Assembly: GCA_002633025.1 (NCBI GenBank)
Contig: NMRB01001321.1
Span: 129,212 to 193,211 of the forward strand
Reading direction: 5' to 3'
Length of the DNA: 64,000 nucleotides
Origin: Notospermus geniculatus
Lineage: Eukaryota; Nemertea; Pilidiophora; Heteronemertea; Lineidae
The translations under genes and the position numbers were made by a program. The notes under the pieces are model-generated. The model was not told where the DNA came from. It worked only from the letters and a program-made list of their open reading frames with translations, and made no database searches. Of this stretch, positions 46,464-56,563 are shown piece by piece (position 1 is the stretch's first letter; each line of letters opens with the position of its first letter).

Positions 46464-46733
46464 ATGCTGAGTTCAAATATCCGAGGCAGAATCATCGCAG
46501 AGTACTTCAAAAAAGTTGTATTTAGTTGGAGTATGCTACAACCAGATTCCGTGCATGCGGGAACAAGTTCGTCCCTGATGTGTGCCGCAAAGTGTTTGCA
46601 CGAGGACTGTTCAACAATTAACTTCTTCCACGATGACACAGTATTTGTTTGTCAATTAAATAAAAAGAAAGGGACGTGTATGGAGAAAGAGGAGGCATAT
46701 GAATACCAGGGAGCTCGGATGTATCAGAAAGTG
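46464..46733 (+). CDS. Probable exon encoding a PAN/apple-like domain (partial gene)
   Basis: The open frame runs from about 46344 to a donor site, GTG|GTGAGTATA, at 46733/46734, leaving phase 0. Residues read SLMCAAKCLHEDCSTINFFH, then DDTVFVCQL, then GTC: a C-x3-C-x4-C pattern with an aromatic strand and a later Cys, as in PAN/apple domains of secreted and surface proteins that bind glycans or proteins. I placed the start at the first in-frame ATG (46464), but the exon may begin at an upstream acceptor instead. No partner exon was found downstream; a TTAA element begins 80 bp after the donor. It could be a lone fragment. Confidence 0.4.
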
Positions 46734-47010
46734 GTGAGTATATCGTTGTCGTTGTTTTATGTATGCGCTGGGCGCTCCCCGTCCACAATATTCGCGACGC
46801 GGTGGTCTCGTTGAAGCTAAACTAGATGAACTAAGAGCCCCCATGCGACGAGCAAGAGAAATGCTAACGCCCTGCAAACACCTCACACGAAGCCTCAGGA
46901 CATGATAGACCCGACGATGCCAGGAGGGCGCCACCTTATTTGTCTTCGAGCTGTCAAGGTGTCAACATCCTCTGGTGAGCTCCTGCTGAACACTTTTTCC
47001 GAAAGAAAAA

Positions 47011-47084
47011 AGTTCGACCCAGCTGGGAATCGAACCCGCGACCTGTTATCTTTGCTCCACCGTCTTCCCCATTCGGCCACCGAT
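47011..47084 (-). other. tRNA-like module Y, copy 3
   Basis: On the minus strand: TGGCCGAATGGGGAAGACGG and GGTTCGATTCCCAGCTGG. Confidence 0.6.
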
Positions 47085-47189
47085 ATTGTTGGTAGGCTTC
47101 GTGTGTTTTCTCTTGTTCATTGTTACCGTACTATTATTACGCAAGTCGAAGGCCTACGTCTATGACAAACACAAATCATGTACTTGTCA

Positions 47190-47265
47190 GCTGGCTCGTT
47201 GGCCGAGTGGATAGAGTGTTGGATTACAAATCAGAAGGCTGACGGTTCGAATCCCGTCTAAATGA
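47190..47265 (+). other. tRNA-like module X, copy 3
   Basis: TTGGCCGAGTGGATAGAGTG (A box) and ACGGTTCGAATCCCGTC (B box), followed by a T-run. Confidence 0.65.
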
Positions 47266-47509
47266 CTATATTTTTTTCTTTGAGTAGTGTAGGAGGTATC
47301 TGGAGTTCTTGACAGCTCTGTTGCCCTAAGACAAATAAGGTGGCGCCCTCCTGGCATCGTCGGGTCTATCATGTTCTGAGCCTTCGTGTGAGGTGTTTGC
47401 AGGGCGTTAGCATTTCTCTTGCTCGTCGCATGGGGGCTCTTAGTTCATCTAGTTCAGCTTTAATTGGAGATATGCAACTGCTGAGTCGTGGAATTCTGGG
47501 TGCCCAAAC

Positions 47510-47690
47510 TGGTGTCTTCCCGTTTCGCCTTTTCCCAATTCGCCTTTTTTTCCCATTTTGCCTTATTCCCATATCGCCTTTTTCCGTTTCGCCTTATTCC
47601 CACTTCGCCTTTTCCAATATCGCCTTATTTCCATTTCGCCTTTTCCCGTTCTGCCATTTCCCAATTCGCCTTATTTGGGATTATCCGGAT
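47510..47690 (+). repeat. TTCCCATTTCGCCTTA minisatellite
   Basis: About eleven imperfect units of 14-17 bp ending in CGCCTT. A related motif occurs three times at 15147-15198. Confidence 0.85.
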
Positions 47691-47816
47691 TTTACCTGTT
47701 TTGAAAATAGACTAACCCACGTGCTGGCCTACTCAGGCCTTGATTGTGAGGTTTTTCAGTTGAGTTTTAAAAATTCTTGTTCAGGGGTTAAGTTCATTGT
47801 AGGCCTTAATAAGGCC

Positions 47817-48005
47817 TACACAAGGATTTAATTAAGGATTTAATAAAGGATTTAATGAAGGATTTAATCAGCTCTTAATTAAGGATTTCTTTCTATTAAT
47901 TCTTTAAATTATCCTCTGTTAAATTATCTTCTTTAAATTCTTTAAATTATTTTCTGGTAGGAAGCAATGTCTTTCACCTTAAAAACCTGATTTCTATTTC
48001 ATATT
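47817..48005 (+). repeat. AAGGATTTAAT tandem tract and SINE fragment
   Basis: About five units of AAGGATTTAAT at 47821-47890, AT-rich sequence, then 47956-48005, which matches the reverse complement of 44898-44947, the body of the SINE at 44901-45061 without its tRNA-like head. Confidence 0.7.
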
Positions 48006-48724
48006 CTTAAATTATCTTCGAGTGGTTTAATTTCTTATAGGCCTACTGTAAGGCCTGAAATGGATTTCTTTTTATCACTTTTTTGTTCCAAGAATTCATT
48101 TCAATTCGTTGTGGTTAGGAAATAATCAACACAAACAGCATTTCAAAGTACTCCAAAGAACCTTTACTTTGTCCCATTTCAATTCACATTTTGTTTACCT
48201 GTAGGAAATAATCAACACAAAAAGTACTAATCAACACAAAAAGCACAAAATAGTAGGCCTACTTTTACTGCTAGCCAAAAATACAAGTGACCAGCTGATA
48301 AAAGTGCAGCACACGAGAAGAATGACCCAAAATGACCTTTTTTGACTCGCCGCATACGATATTCACTGTTTTTTTAAGAAGACCTCCTTTTTCTGGTTTA
48401 GGTCGTAAAATTTTCCGTTATTCATTCTAGCAGTGTGGTTCAAACTGCAATTACCCGTTGTACATTTGATGTTACATGTACAGGCACTGATTAAAGTTTA
48501 TCTACACGTGACATCTTGAATATTTCAAACTAGGCACCAATTTTGACAAGGTTTGTTGCATATGAAAGGAAAACTTGTTGGCCATCTTTCTGCCTAAAAA
48601 AGTGGAACTTTGAAAATATCAAAATTACGTAATGGCTCATCAGAAAAAAACCTTGAAAATCAAAATTTTTATTTTTGGTGAGCTGGCCTTCTCACCACTA
48701 AAATCATCACACTTTTAGCACTGT
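48006..48724. other. No gene recognised; partial inverted match to 52390-52620
   Basis: 48500-48700 shares GCATATGAAAGGA.AACTTGTTGG and CTCATCAGA with the reverse complement of 52390-52620. Otherwise AT-rich. Confidence 0.45.
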
Positions 48725-49294
48725 CCAATGGTGTCCCTGACTTTTCGCCCTTTTCCTTTCACGTAATCTATTGACTATTGATGAATATCCATCATTTTCG
48801 GCCAAAGTGCGTCCCGAATAAAGAAACTGGAATTATTTCACCGGCTTCGATGTTCTTTTCCGATGTTTTGTGAAATTTTCTACTTTATTTTTGAGGACGC
48901 CCTCTGATGAATCACAATCACGATCTATGTTTCACTCGAAATGGCCGCCATTCTTTTCATCACTTGGGAAGTTCGACGCGCTGTGGTACAATTACCAACC
49001 CTTCATCAGGTAAGGTACTATACTTCAGCTTATTATTTATGTGTAGCAACAGTTTCCATGCCTGACTGATAACTTAGATAATTCAAATATGTAGATTCGA
49101 ACAGTCTTGTCGCGCACTCCTGATCGGTGTGTAGGCACGCGAGCACTGGGCTATACGGTGTACATCGATTGTGTGTGTATGGATGAAATGGGTCACCATA
49201 ATAAACATAGCGTGCCGCTTAAAACAAAGACTGGTTTCTCTGGCCATCGATGGTGGTGCTGACTGGTGATCACAATGCCCCTCGGCCTATGGCA

Positions 49295-50593
49295 TATGAG
49301 GCGCCATGTGGGAATTTAACTGTTTCCCAAAATTATTTGGAAATAATGTCATTGTTTCAAACCACAAATGTATGTATTTTGACTTATTTCATACAATAAA
49401 GTTATAAATAAAACCAGGAAATTATTATTCAAACCAGAATTTATACCAAACATGGTTTCATTCCCATGAAACTTAGACAAATTCATGGTTTTGAAAACAT
49501 AACTTACTTTCAAACCATGAAGTTCATGCAATTTCATGGTTTGCAAACCATGAAAATGATTTACAAAACCACCAAATCGGCAAAATTATTTGTCTTCAAA
49601 CCATAATAATGTGAACGCATCATGGATTGTAAACAATGCAAATTGCAAAAATCATGATTACTGCAAAACTCATGGTTTACAAACCATGCAAATCGCCACA
49701 TCCATGGTATGCGTATAATTGTATGCCCAGCGGAACATAGACGGGTCTCTGCCCTCGTTTCGTTCCATTCCGCTGCACTCGTACAGTACGGCGGAGCGTC
49801 TTGAAGGCAGAGGATCAGTCCATTGTTCCACTGCGCATGGTTTGTATACGCATACCATGGATTTGACGATTTCCATGGTTTGTAAACCATGAGTTTTGCT
49901 GTAATCATGGGATCGAAAACCATGCTCCTGCGGATTACCATGGTTTGTATACCATGATTTGTGCAATGTTCATTGTTTACAATCCATGACGATTTGATAT
50001 TCATGGTTTGAAAACCAAGATTTTTGCTGAGTTTTGGTGATTTGCAAACCATGAATTTGCATGAACTTCATGGTTTGAAATGATTTTGTTATGGTTTGAA
50101 ATCAAGGTATGTTTTCAAAACCAAGAATTTGTCTAAGTTTCATGGAATGAAACCATATGTTTAGTCTAATTGCTGGTTTGAAAAATAATTCAATGGTTTT
50201 GTTTATACTTTTATTGGATGAAATAAGTCAAAATACGTACATTTTTTTTTTTTTTATTTATTAATCTCCCTCCAATACTGGAGAATAAAAGATACATATT
50301 TACACGAACACATTGAACTGACTGAACAATGTACAGACAGGAGAATGACAATAAAACATTTGAGAAGAAGATAATAGTAAGAAGATAATAGTAAGCTCTC
50401 GCAAGCGCCCGGCCAGGCACCACGACAACGTCCATCCATTGTGTGGGAATACCCAAACAATAGATAAACGCAGCCGCACGGCCCAACCGGCCGCCCGCGA
50501 GAGCCCACCATTAAAATGGGGTTTATGGTTTGAAACAATGATTTATTTCAAATAATTTTGGGAAACAATTAAATTCCCACATGGCGCCTCATA
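49295..50593. mobile_element. Foldback element 1 (CATGGTTTGNAAACCATG arrays)
   Basis: Ends TATGAGGCGCCATGTGGG and CCCACATGGCGCCTCATA. The 6 bp duplication ATGGCA flanks it (49289-49294 and 50594-50599). The interior holds more than ten copies of the palindromic word CATGGTTTGCAAACCATG (variants) spaced about 30-50 bp. It is inserted 7 bp inside the left end of element 2, so it is younger. The TAT termini and 6 bp duplications of both suggest one transposase source. Confidence 0.85.
50244..50522 (-). mobile_element. Retroposon with poly(A) tail inserted in foldback 1
   Basis: A run of 14 T at 50241-50254 is the poly(A) tail of a minus-strand insertion of about 270 bp with a GC-rich 5' part (CGCACGGCCCAACCGGCCGC). 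The equivalent left arm of the foldback lacks it. The source was not identified. Confidence 0.6.
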
Positions 50594-50830
50594 ATGGCAA
50601 GCGGTTTGTCCATTTATTCCATTAACTAAGTTTTTGCTCGGGAAACTTAGTTTACAGGGCCAAAAACTAAGTTTTTGCTCGCATAACTCGGGTTTTGCTC
50701 TTGGAACTCATGTTTCAACTCTAGAACTGTAGTTCGAAGATCAGATGGACAAAAACTTAGTTTCTGCTCGACAAAAACTCAGTTTATCGATGGTACGGCC
50801 AGAAACTTAGTTTATGCGGCTAAAAACTTA

Positions 50831-51400
50831 AGCCTGGCGCAGATCGACCTTGCGACTGGATGCAACTACCTGCAATGCCGTTGCCGGCAATGGTTGCGAC
50901 TGGCTGAAAACAGTTGCAACTGATCAGTTGCACAAACAGGTCGATCTGAGCGGCCCGGCAACGCTATTGCCGACCGTTGCAGGTAGTTGCAATCAGTTGC
51001 ACATGTTCTACTCGTTGCCGACCATTGCATCTAGTTGCATTCAGTCGCAGTCGATGTGCGCGCTCTGGCAATGAATTTCCTCGTTTGTGGTGCACATTAG
51101 ACTGGTTCGTAGTCCCAACTGGCTCCGATGTTGGGACCGGGAACCAGTCTAGGTGCACAGCCATTTTGAATGTTTATCACATGACTCCCGAGTACGAGTT
51201 GTCCGTTCGGAAGACATCGACAATTTCCGTGTAGCATTCAGTTCAGTTGCATGTGTCGATGTGCGCGCTCCGGATTGAGACTGGTTTGTGCCACTTGTTG
51301 CCGCAATGACCAGTCGCAATCGATGTGCGCTGTCCGCTCACATCGACAGCGACTGTTGCAGGTAGTTGCATCCAGTCGCAAGGTCGATCTGCGCCAGGCT
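50831..51400. mobile_element. PIF/Harbinger-like MITE inside foldback 2
   Basis: TIRs of 45 bp start AGCCTGGCGCAGATCGACCT; TTA flanks both sides (50828-50830 and 51401-51403). A TTA duplication is typical of PIF/Harbinger. The interior has several TGCAACTA/TAGTTGCA words and a small hairpin at 51095-51155. Confidence 0.85.
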
Positions 51401-51436
51401 TTAGTTTCTGAGCAAAAAATTAGTTTCCAATCTGAC

Positions 51437-51501
51437 GATCGGGGACGAGGTATAAAAATACAAGTTACAAGAACTTGTATTTTATACCTCGTCCCCGATC
51501 G
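51437..51501. repeat. Near-perfect hairpin, ~30 bp arms
   Basis: CGATCGGGGACGAGGTATAA at the left and TTATACCTCGTCCCCGATCG at the right, with an extra A on one side and a short ACAAG loop. Confidence 0.85.
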
Positions 51502-51529
51502 TACAATACATACACTGTGTGCACAGGTT

Positions 51530-51822
51530 TGATTATGGTGGTCGAGTGGTTAGCGCGCTTGACTACCAAACTGTGCAACGGGTCGGCGCGAGTTCGACTC
51601 CGGGCGAAGGCATATAATTGTGAAACAAAAATTTTGAAACAAATTGAGGGTCCGTCGGATGGGACTAAAAGCCGTGGTCCCTTGTACCTGAGTGTCTATG
51701 CCAGGGCAAGTAAAATACCCCACACAGGTGGACAGTAGCCTGTCGTGGACTCCATGCCTCCGGCAAAAACCCAAGAGGGTTACGACGCCGGTAATGATAT
51801 GATATGATATGATATGATATAA
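51530..51822 (+). mobile_element. tRNA-derived SINE with GATAT tail
   Basis: A box TGGTCGAGTGGTTAGCGC and B box GAGTTCGACTCCGGG in a tRNA-like head, a unique body and a (GATAT)n tail at 51797-51820. It is the youngest or second-youngest layer in foldback 2. Limits approximate. Confidence 0.8.
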
Positions 51823-53310
51823 AACATAGGTTACGGTTAGAAACTTAGTTTTTGCCCAGAAACTAAGTTTTTGCATCCAGAAACTTGGTTTTTGGACCAG
51901 AATGTTAGTTCTGGGGCATAATGATAGTTCCGGGGGACGCAGAACTAATGTTTCAGAGTTCATGAGTTCCAAGAGCAAAACCCGAGTTATGCGAACAAAA
52001 ACTTAATTTTTGGCCGTGTAAACTAAGTTTCCAGTGCAAAAACCTAGTTTATGGAATAAATGGACAAACCGCTTGCCATATCGGCCAGCGAACCGTTGTT
52101 GCGGTTAGGTTTTTTTGCTTTCATTCTATAGTAGTTCTGATAGGATGGAACTTTCCAAGGATTTGGATATTTGTTTCATCATAATCTGTTGAGTGGTTGC
52201 TCTGATATTACAGATTATCAAAATTTTGATAATTTGAAAAATTTTCACGTTTATCAAGAAATTTTGATACCATTAGATAAAGCAAACCTCAGACTATAGT
52301 TCTACATTTATTTGAAACTTTTTGGCGTTAACTGGGCAAAAACATTGAAATATCAAAATGTTGATATTTTGAAACAAATATGCGTAAATTCTAACCAGTT
52401 TGGTACAAAATCATGAAAATCTCAAAATTACCAAAAGTTTGATAATCTCAAATATCTCAGCAATCAAATTACAAAATAAAAATTTTAATTTGTAAGGTGT
52501 TCTCTGATGAGCTATAACATTCTTTTGATATTTCGAAATTTCCAAGATGCAAAAACATGCCCAACAAGTTGTCCTTTCATATGCACAAAACTTGCCAAAA
52601 TTGGCGCGGTTGTATTTGAAATATTAGCAATATGTTGGTCACAGAACTATAGTGTTTTGCCAGAAATCAATTTTAATGAATTAATAGAAAAAAAATGAAA
52701 TTTTATGACAAGCCTCACGGCAACAACGGTTCGCTGGCATGAGGTGAGGGGCATTGTGAATATCAGTCAGCGCCACAATCGATGGCCAGAGGACTAGGCT
52801 TGCATAAAGCGGCATGCTATGATTATTACGGCGACCTAGTTCATCGATACACACACGATCGATGTACAGCGTATAGCCCCAGTGCTCGCGAGTGTATACA
52901 CCGATCAGGAAGAAGACAAGACTGTTTGAATCAACGTATTTGAAAGATCTTACATGTAGTTTTACGCATGGAAACTGTTGCTACACGTAAAAGAATGAGT
53001 TGAAGTATGGCACTTTACCTGATGAAGGGTTAGTAATGGTATCACAGGGCGTCAAACTTCTCAAGTGGGGAAAATTATGGCGACCATTTTTACCGAAGCA
53101 TAGTGTGCCGATGAGATCATGTGATTCAATATGACCAATCAGAAGGCGTCATCAAAAATAAAGTCGAAAATTTCACCAAAAAAACTCGAAGCTGGTGAAA
53201 TAATTCAAGTTTCATTATTCTGGAAGGGATTTGCCCCAAATACTTCGAGTATGCATCAATAGTCTATAGATTTCGTGAGAGGCAAAGGCGAAATGTCAAG
53301 GACAAGACTG

Positions 53311-54093
53311 AATTATATTCAGCTTGCCTGACTAATCAACATCTGCAATTGTTCCCTTTTAAAATCTAAAATGCCTCTTTTGCAAAAGAGGCATTTTGTT
53401 GCAAAATAAATCCCGCTCATACATTCAACTAGACACTTCTGAGACAGCCCCTCTTTACAAGGAAGTCTCAGCATCATAATAGATCTTGTGGTCTCCACAC
53501 ACTCTAGTTATATTGATCGGATGACCTATTAACTGCATTTTACAATGAAAGCCGATTTGTAGGCCTCTAACTGTGGTATTGATGAGGATTTTTTTCCCTG
53601 AAAATACATGGGTTGAAGTCGCGGGTGTCATTTCCTTATTTTGGTGCATAGTGTGTGAACCTAACCACCCTGGAGAATCACCCAACCATCGTGCAGAGTG
53701 GCAATCCCACATTCAGAGTCGGGTTTTCCCACATCCAGAGGTGAACATGACAAGATGGCGTCGAAATCGAGTGAATCCGCTGATCCTGAGGAAGAACTTG
53801 CTGAAAATACGGATAAGTTGAGGTGAATGTGCAAAGTATATTCTTTCGTTCATACCTACCTGCCTGCTCTAATTAATAACATATGAATACTGTCCCTTTA
53901 ACACCGATCCGTTGCTCGTCACCCAACAAAAGAACAATCAAACTCCCTGACCTCCGGTTCCCGCCACGCATGCGCAGTACCATCAGTCTGTTTCGAGCAA
54001 GGAAATTTCCTTGCTCATTCTTGAAGCCGGTCCGTTGATTTTTATCGTTTTTTATTCTTCTTTACCCTTTCGGGATTGTGGCGTCGCCATAGA
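53311..54093. other. No gene recognised
   Basis: Includes a short inverted word (AAAATGCCTCTTTTGC / GCAAAAGAGGCATTTT, 53369-53395). The open frames at 53455-53821 overlap each other on both strands without domains. Confidence 0.4.
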
Positions 54094-54120
54094 TCTCTCT
54101 CATATCTCAACGTACGTAGC
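54094..54120. repeat. Inverted partner of the DIRS 5' region
   Basis: TCTCTCTCATATCTCAACGT... is the reverse complement of 55313-55339, just before the DIRS gag start. DIRS elements carry inverted terminal repeats, so this may be the end of another, oppositely oriented copy. Confidence 0.6.
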
Positions 54121-55345
54121 CTTACGTCTACGTTTCGGATCTGGAAGCTTGGCGCTGATTGGTTTACAGGCACGTGACTGACGGCGCGAAAGCATGGGTC
54201 TTTTGTTTGGTTAGGTCGTCCCGCTGATTGGTGGTGGCAGAGCTGTCAAGCGTGAGGCTCGTGTATTGTGAACAAAAAGTAGGCGGAGACATGATGGTGT
54301 CACAATAACGGTCATTACGGGGGCCTAACTACTCACGCAGTGACCAGTTCTCGTCCTCTCATTCGTATTCAACATTATGCAACATCTCAGTGCTCAGAGT
54401 GTAGAAACTTTTGATCCATATTCACGGAAGACATCGCTGAGGAAAGACACTGAGGGGCGCGAGCGTGAGCTGAGGTTGCTCAGTGTGGCTGAATTCCGTC
54501 TCCTTCGGGTTATCGCCAACATTTCTCCAGTGAATCTCCCAAAAATCAATATCATGCCGAGAAAGGGTTGCAAAAAGCAGGGCCGCAGGAATGTCCTGGC
54601 GGTTGGGAGGGCAAAGATTCGTTAAAATATCGGACCGTAGCCGTAGCCTATCATCATGATCATAGCAGCGAGCGCCGAAGGAGCGATCCGAAATATCGGC
54701 GTGGGGTCCGGGGGTCATCCCCCGGGAAAATTGTAGAAATTAAGAGAGCTTTTACGCCATTTCTCCCGGCATTTGAGATCAAAATTGGACACTCTAGCCA
54801 TGTAAGTGTGGTCACTGGTTCATTGGACTTGGGCTTTCTGGTTTTTTTATTTTTGACAAGCCAAATATTGGGGGGGGGGGGGAGGGGGCACCTGCCCCCC
54901 GTTCCTACGGCCATGAAAAGATCTTCCTTCATTGGGCATTATCTTGCGTGGTCAGAACATGTATTTCCTCTATCCGCGGGATTGCTAGAGGGACTACATG
55001 TACACCTTGATCAGTTCCCATGAATTAGGCTTACTTGATGAATAAAATGTTCAAGCACAGCCAAGGCCTGTAGAGATCAAAAGTGCTGTTGTGGTTGCGC
55101 AATGTGAAAGAATAGGCCTACTATTGCTTGAATGTGCCTTGCTGCGACCAGAGAATGCAATTTGATCGCACTCGCTGCTCATGAATAACTGACCCGCCTA
55201 CCATTGAAGAAGGGCTCATAATTGAATTCTGTGCAGTGGTCACATGTCGGCGCTTGACCATTCACTGGCCGTGTACCATCGGGCATTGTTATAACGTCTA
55301 CGTTCGTCCTTAGGTCTACGTACGTTGAGATATGAGAGAGACCTA
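54121..55345. other. No gene recognised; G-rich tract at 54870
   Basis: A run of about 13 G at 54870 and CACCTGCCCCCCGTTCC look like a MITE edge. The remainder may be 5' sequence of the DIRS element. Confidence 0.4.
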
Positions 55346-56563
55346 ATGATACGTGCGGAAGATCGTAGGCGATGTCCGAAATGCGAGGCTCATCACATTT
55401 CTGCGTCTGATCCGCATTTGGAATGCTTTTATTGCCGGGGCTCCCGCCATGCCGCCGTGACCTCGTGTGCACTGTGCGTCGGCATGGGGGCGGACGCCGC
55501 GAGAGCATGGAAAAAATGGCTCTCGTCGGAGGACCGCAGCTCTACTGCATCGCCCCCCTCGGCTGGCAATGCTAGTAGTTCTGCTACGTCAGGTGGTGGC
55601 AACGTCGACCAGGTACCACCTGGGAATAAGTCCACTGATCCTGCGGGCACTGGCGCTACATGCTCGTCTACATGTACACCATGTACACGCAGTGCACCGA
55701 CACCATGTGCAGTCAGTGCACGTACAACAACGTGTACATCGTCTGCGTCGACTTCTGAGCCTGTTAGGCCTACCACGACCAACTTTGTGTCAAAGGCGGA
55801 CTTTGATAATTTCTCAGAAAAAATTATGGGTATGTTTGAAAAGTTTCTTTCCAACACAAACACTGGTTCTGGAGGGCGCAAGCCCTCTGCGGCTGCTGGT
55901 TCTTCTTCGCAGTTACCGCGACAGGAGCTGCCTCCCCCCTCGTCCATGAATCCGGATGATGAGGACTGTGTTAGGGTGGATGATGATCCCGAGTTTGTCG
56001 AGTTCGAGGAGGATGCATCGTATATATCGTCGTGGGACCACAAACGACTCAGATTGTCCGGTCAGCCCGGTGACTTTCTTGATACAGAAGAGCTGGAGGC
56101 AGATGACAACGACTGGTCGTCAGAGCTCGGCGATACTGTCTCTCGGCCTCCCCCAGCCGCTGAAAAGGTGGGGCAGAGGCGCGTTTCCGCCCTGACTGCA
56201 GTTATTAGAGATCTAGAAATCGAGAAGGCTGAGACGGTAGCAGCATCTACCAGCACTCTCAACTCGACTAGAGCTCAAGGTAAGAAGGCTGTAGCTAGAG
56301 TGCCCTTTCGTGAGGAGCACATCGATGCTGTTAAGAAAGTTTGGGATAAAGACCCCACCGCTGTAAGGCCCTTCATTGCCAAACAGACATCGATCAGAAG
56401 TTTTGATGACATTATACTCTCTGATCATGAAAAGTTCCTGAAGCCAGCTAAACTTGACCAACACCTTGCTCATGAGTTACAGCGGTGTGGAGTGAAGGTC
56501 GAGAAGAATGCTAGGTTCCCCGACAAGAACACTGCTCATATCGAGAGGAATCTTCGTCATATT
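55346..56563 (+). pseudogene. DIRS-type ORF1 (gag-like), interrupted by a LINE
   Basis: From ATG at 55346 (MIRAEDRRRCPKCEAHH). It opens with a Cys/His cluster (CPKC..HH...CFYC...H...CALC), then a Ser/Thr-rich region, an acidic stretch about residues 200-270, and a basic C-terminal part. That layout matches ORF1 of DIRS-type retroelements, a capsid-like protein. At codon 406 the frame enters the LINE inserted at 56564 and reaches a stop 15 bp later. The original frame resumes at 60407 (IEAEAHRGMASAVVQSWFIQ). With the LINE spliced out conceptually, the two parts join in frame through the 15 bp target duplication. Confidence 0.75.

Larger units (their letters stand above)
46815..47459. mobile_element. 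TTAA element with two tRNA-like modules, copy 3
   Basis: Right TTAA at 47460-47463; the left flank reads TTGA (46811-46814), one change from TTAA. TIRs start AGCTAAACTAGATGAACT, diverged from copies 1 and 2. Module Y minus (47011-47084) and module X plus (47190-47265), the same order as copy 2. Confidence 0.85.
49288..52080. mobile_element. Foldback element 2 (AAACTTAGTTTTTG arrays)
   Basis: Begins TATGGCAAGCGGTTTGTCC (split by element 1 after TATGGCA) and ends GGACAAACCGCTTGCCATA. A 6 bp duplication TCGGCC flanks it (49282-49287 and 52081-52086). Both arms (about 50600-50830 and 51840-52080) are built from a degenerate palindromic word AAACTTAGTTTTTGC repeated about every 15-30 bp. Confidence 0.85.
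48725..53310. mobile_element. Large foldback element with ~570 bp arms (outermost layer)
   Basis: 48725-49287 matches the reverse complement of 52735-53310 (for example TTACCTGATGAAGGGTTAGTA, ATGGAAACTGTTGCTAC and ACAATGCCCCTC in inverse). The arms meet at CCAGCGAACCGTTG (52085) and CAACGGTTCGCTGG (52721-52734). The sequence between 49288 and 52080 is an insertion in the left arm. No coding sequence was found and outer target duplications were not identified. Confidence 0.75.

Noticed and set aside
55429-56043. 204-codon minus-strand frame opposite the DIRS gag
   Set aside because: It is a shadow of the GC-rich, Ser/Thr-rich plus-strand frame and lacks recognisable domains.
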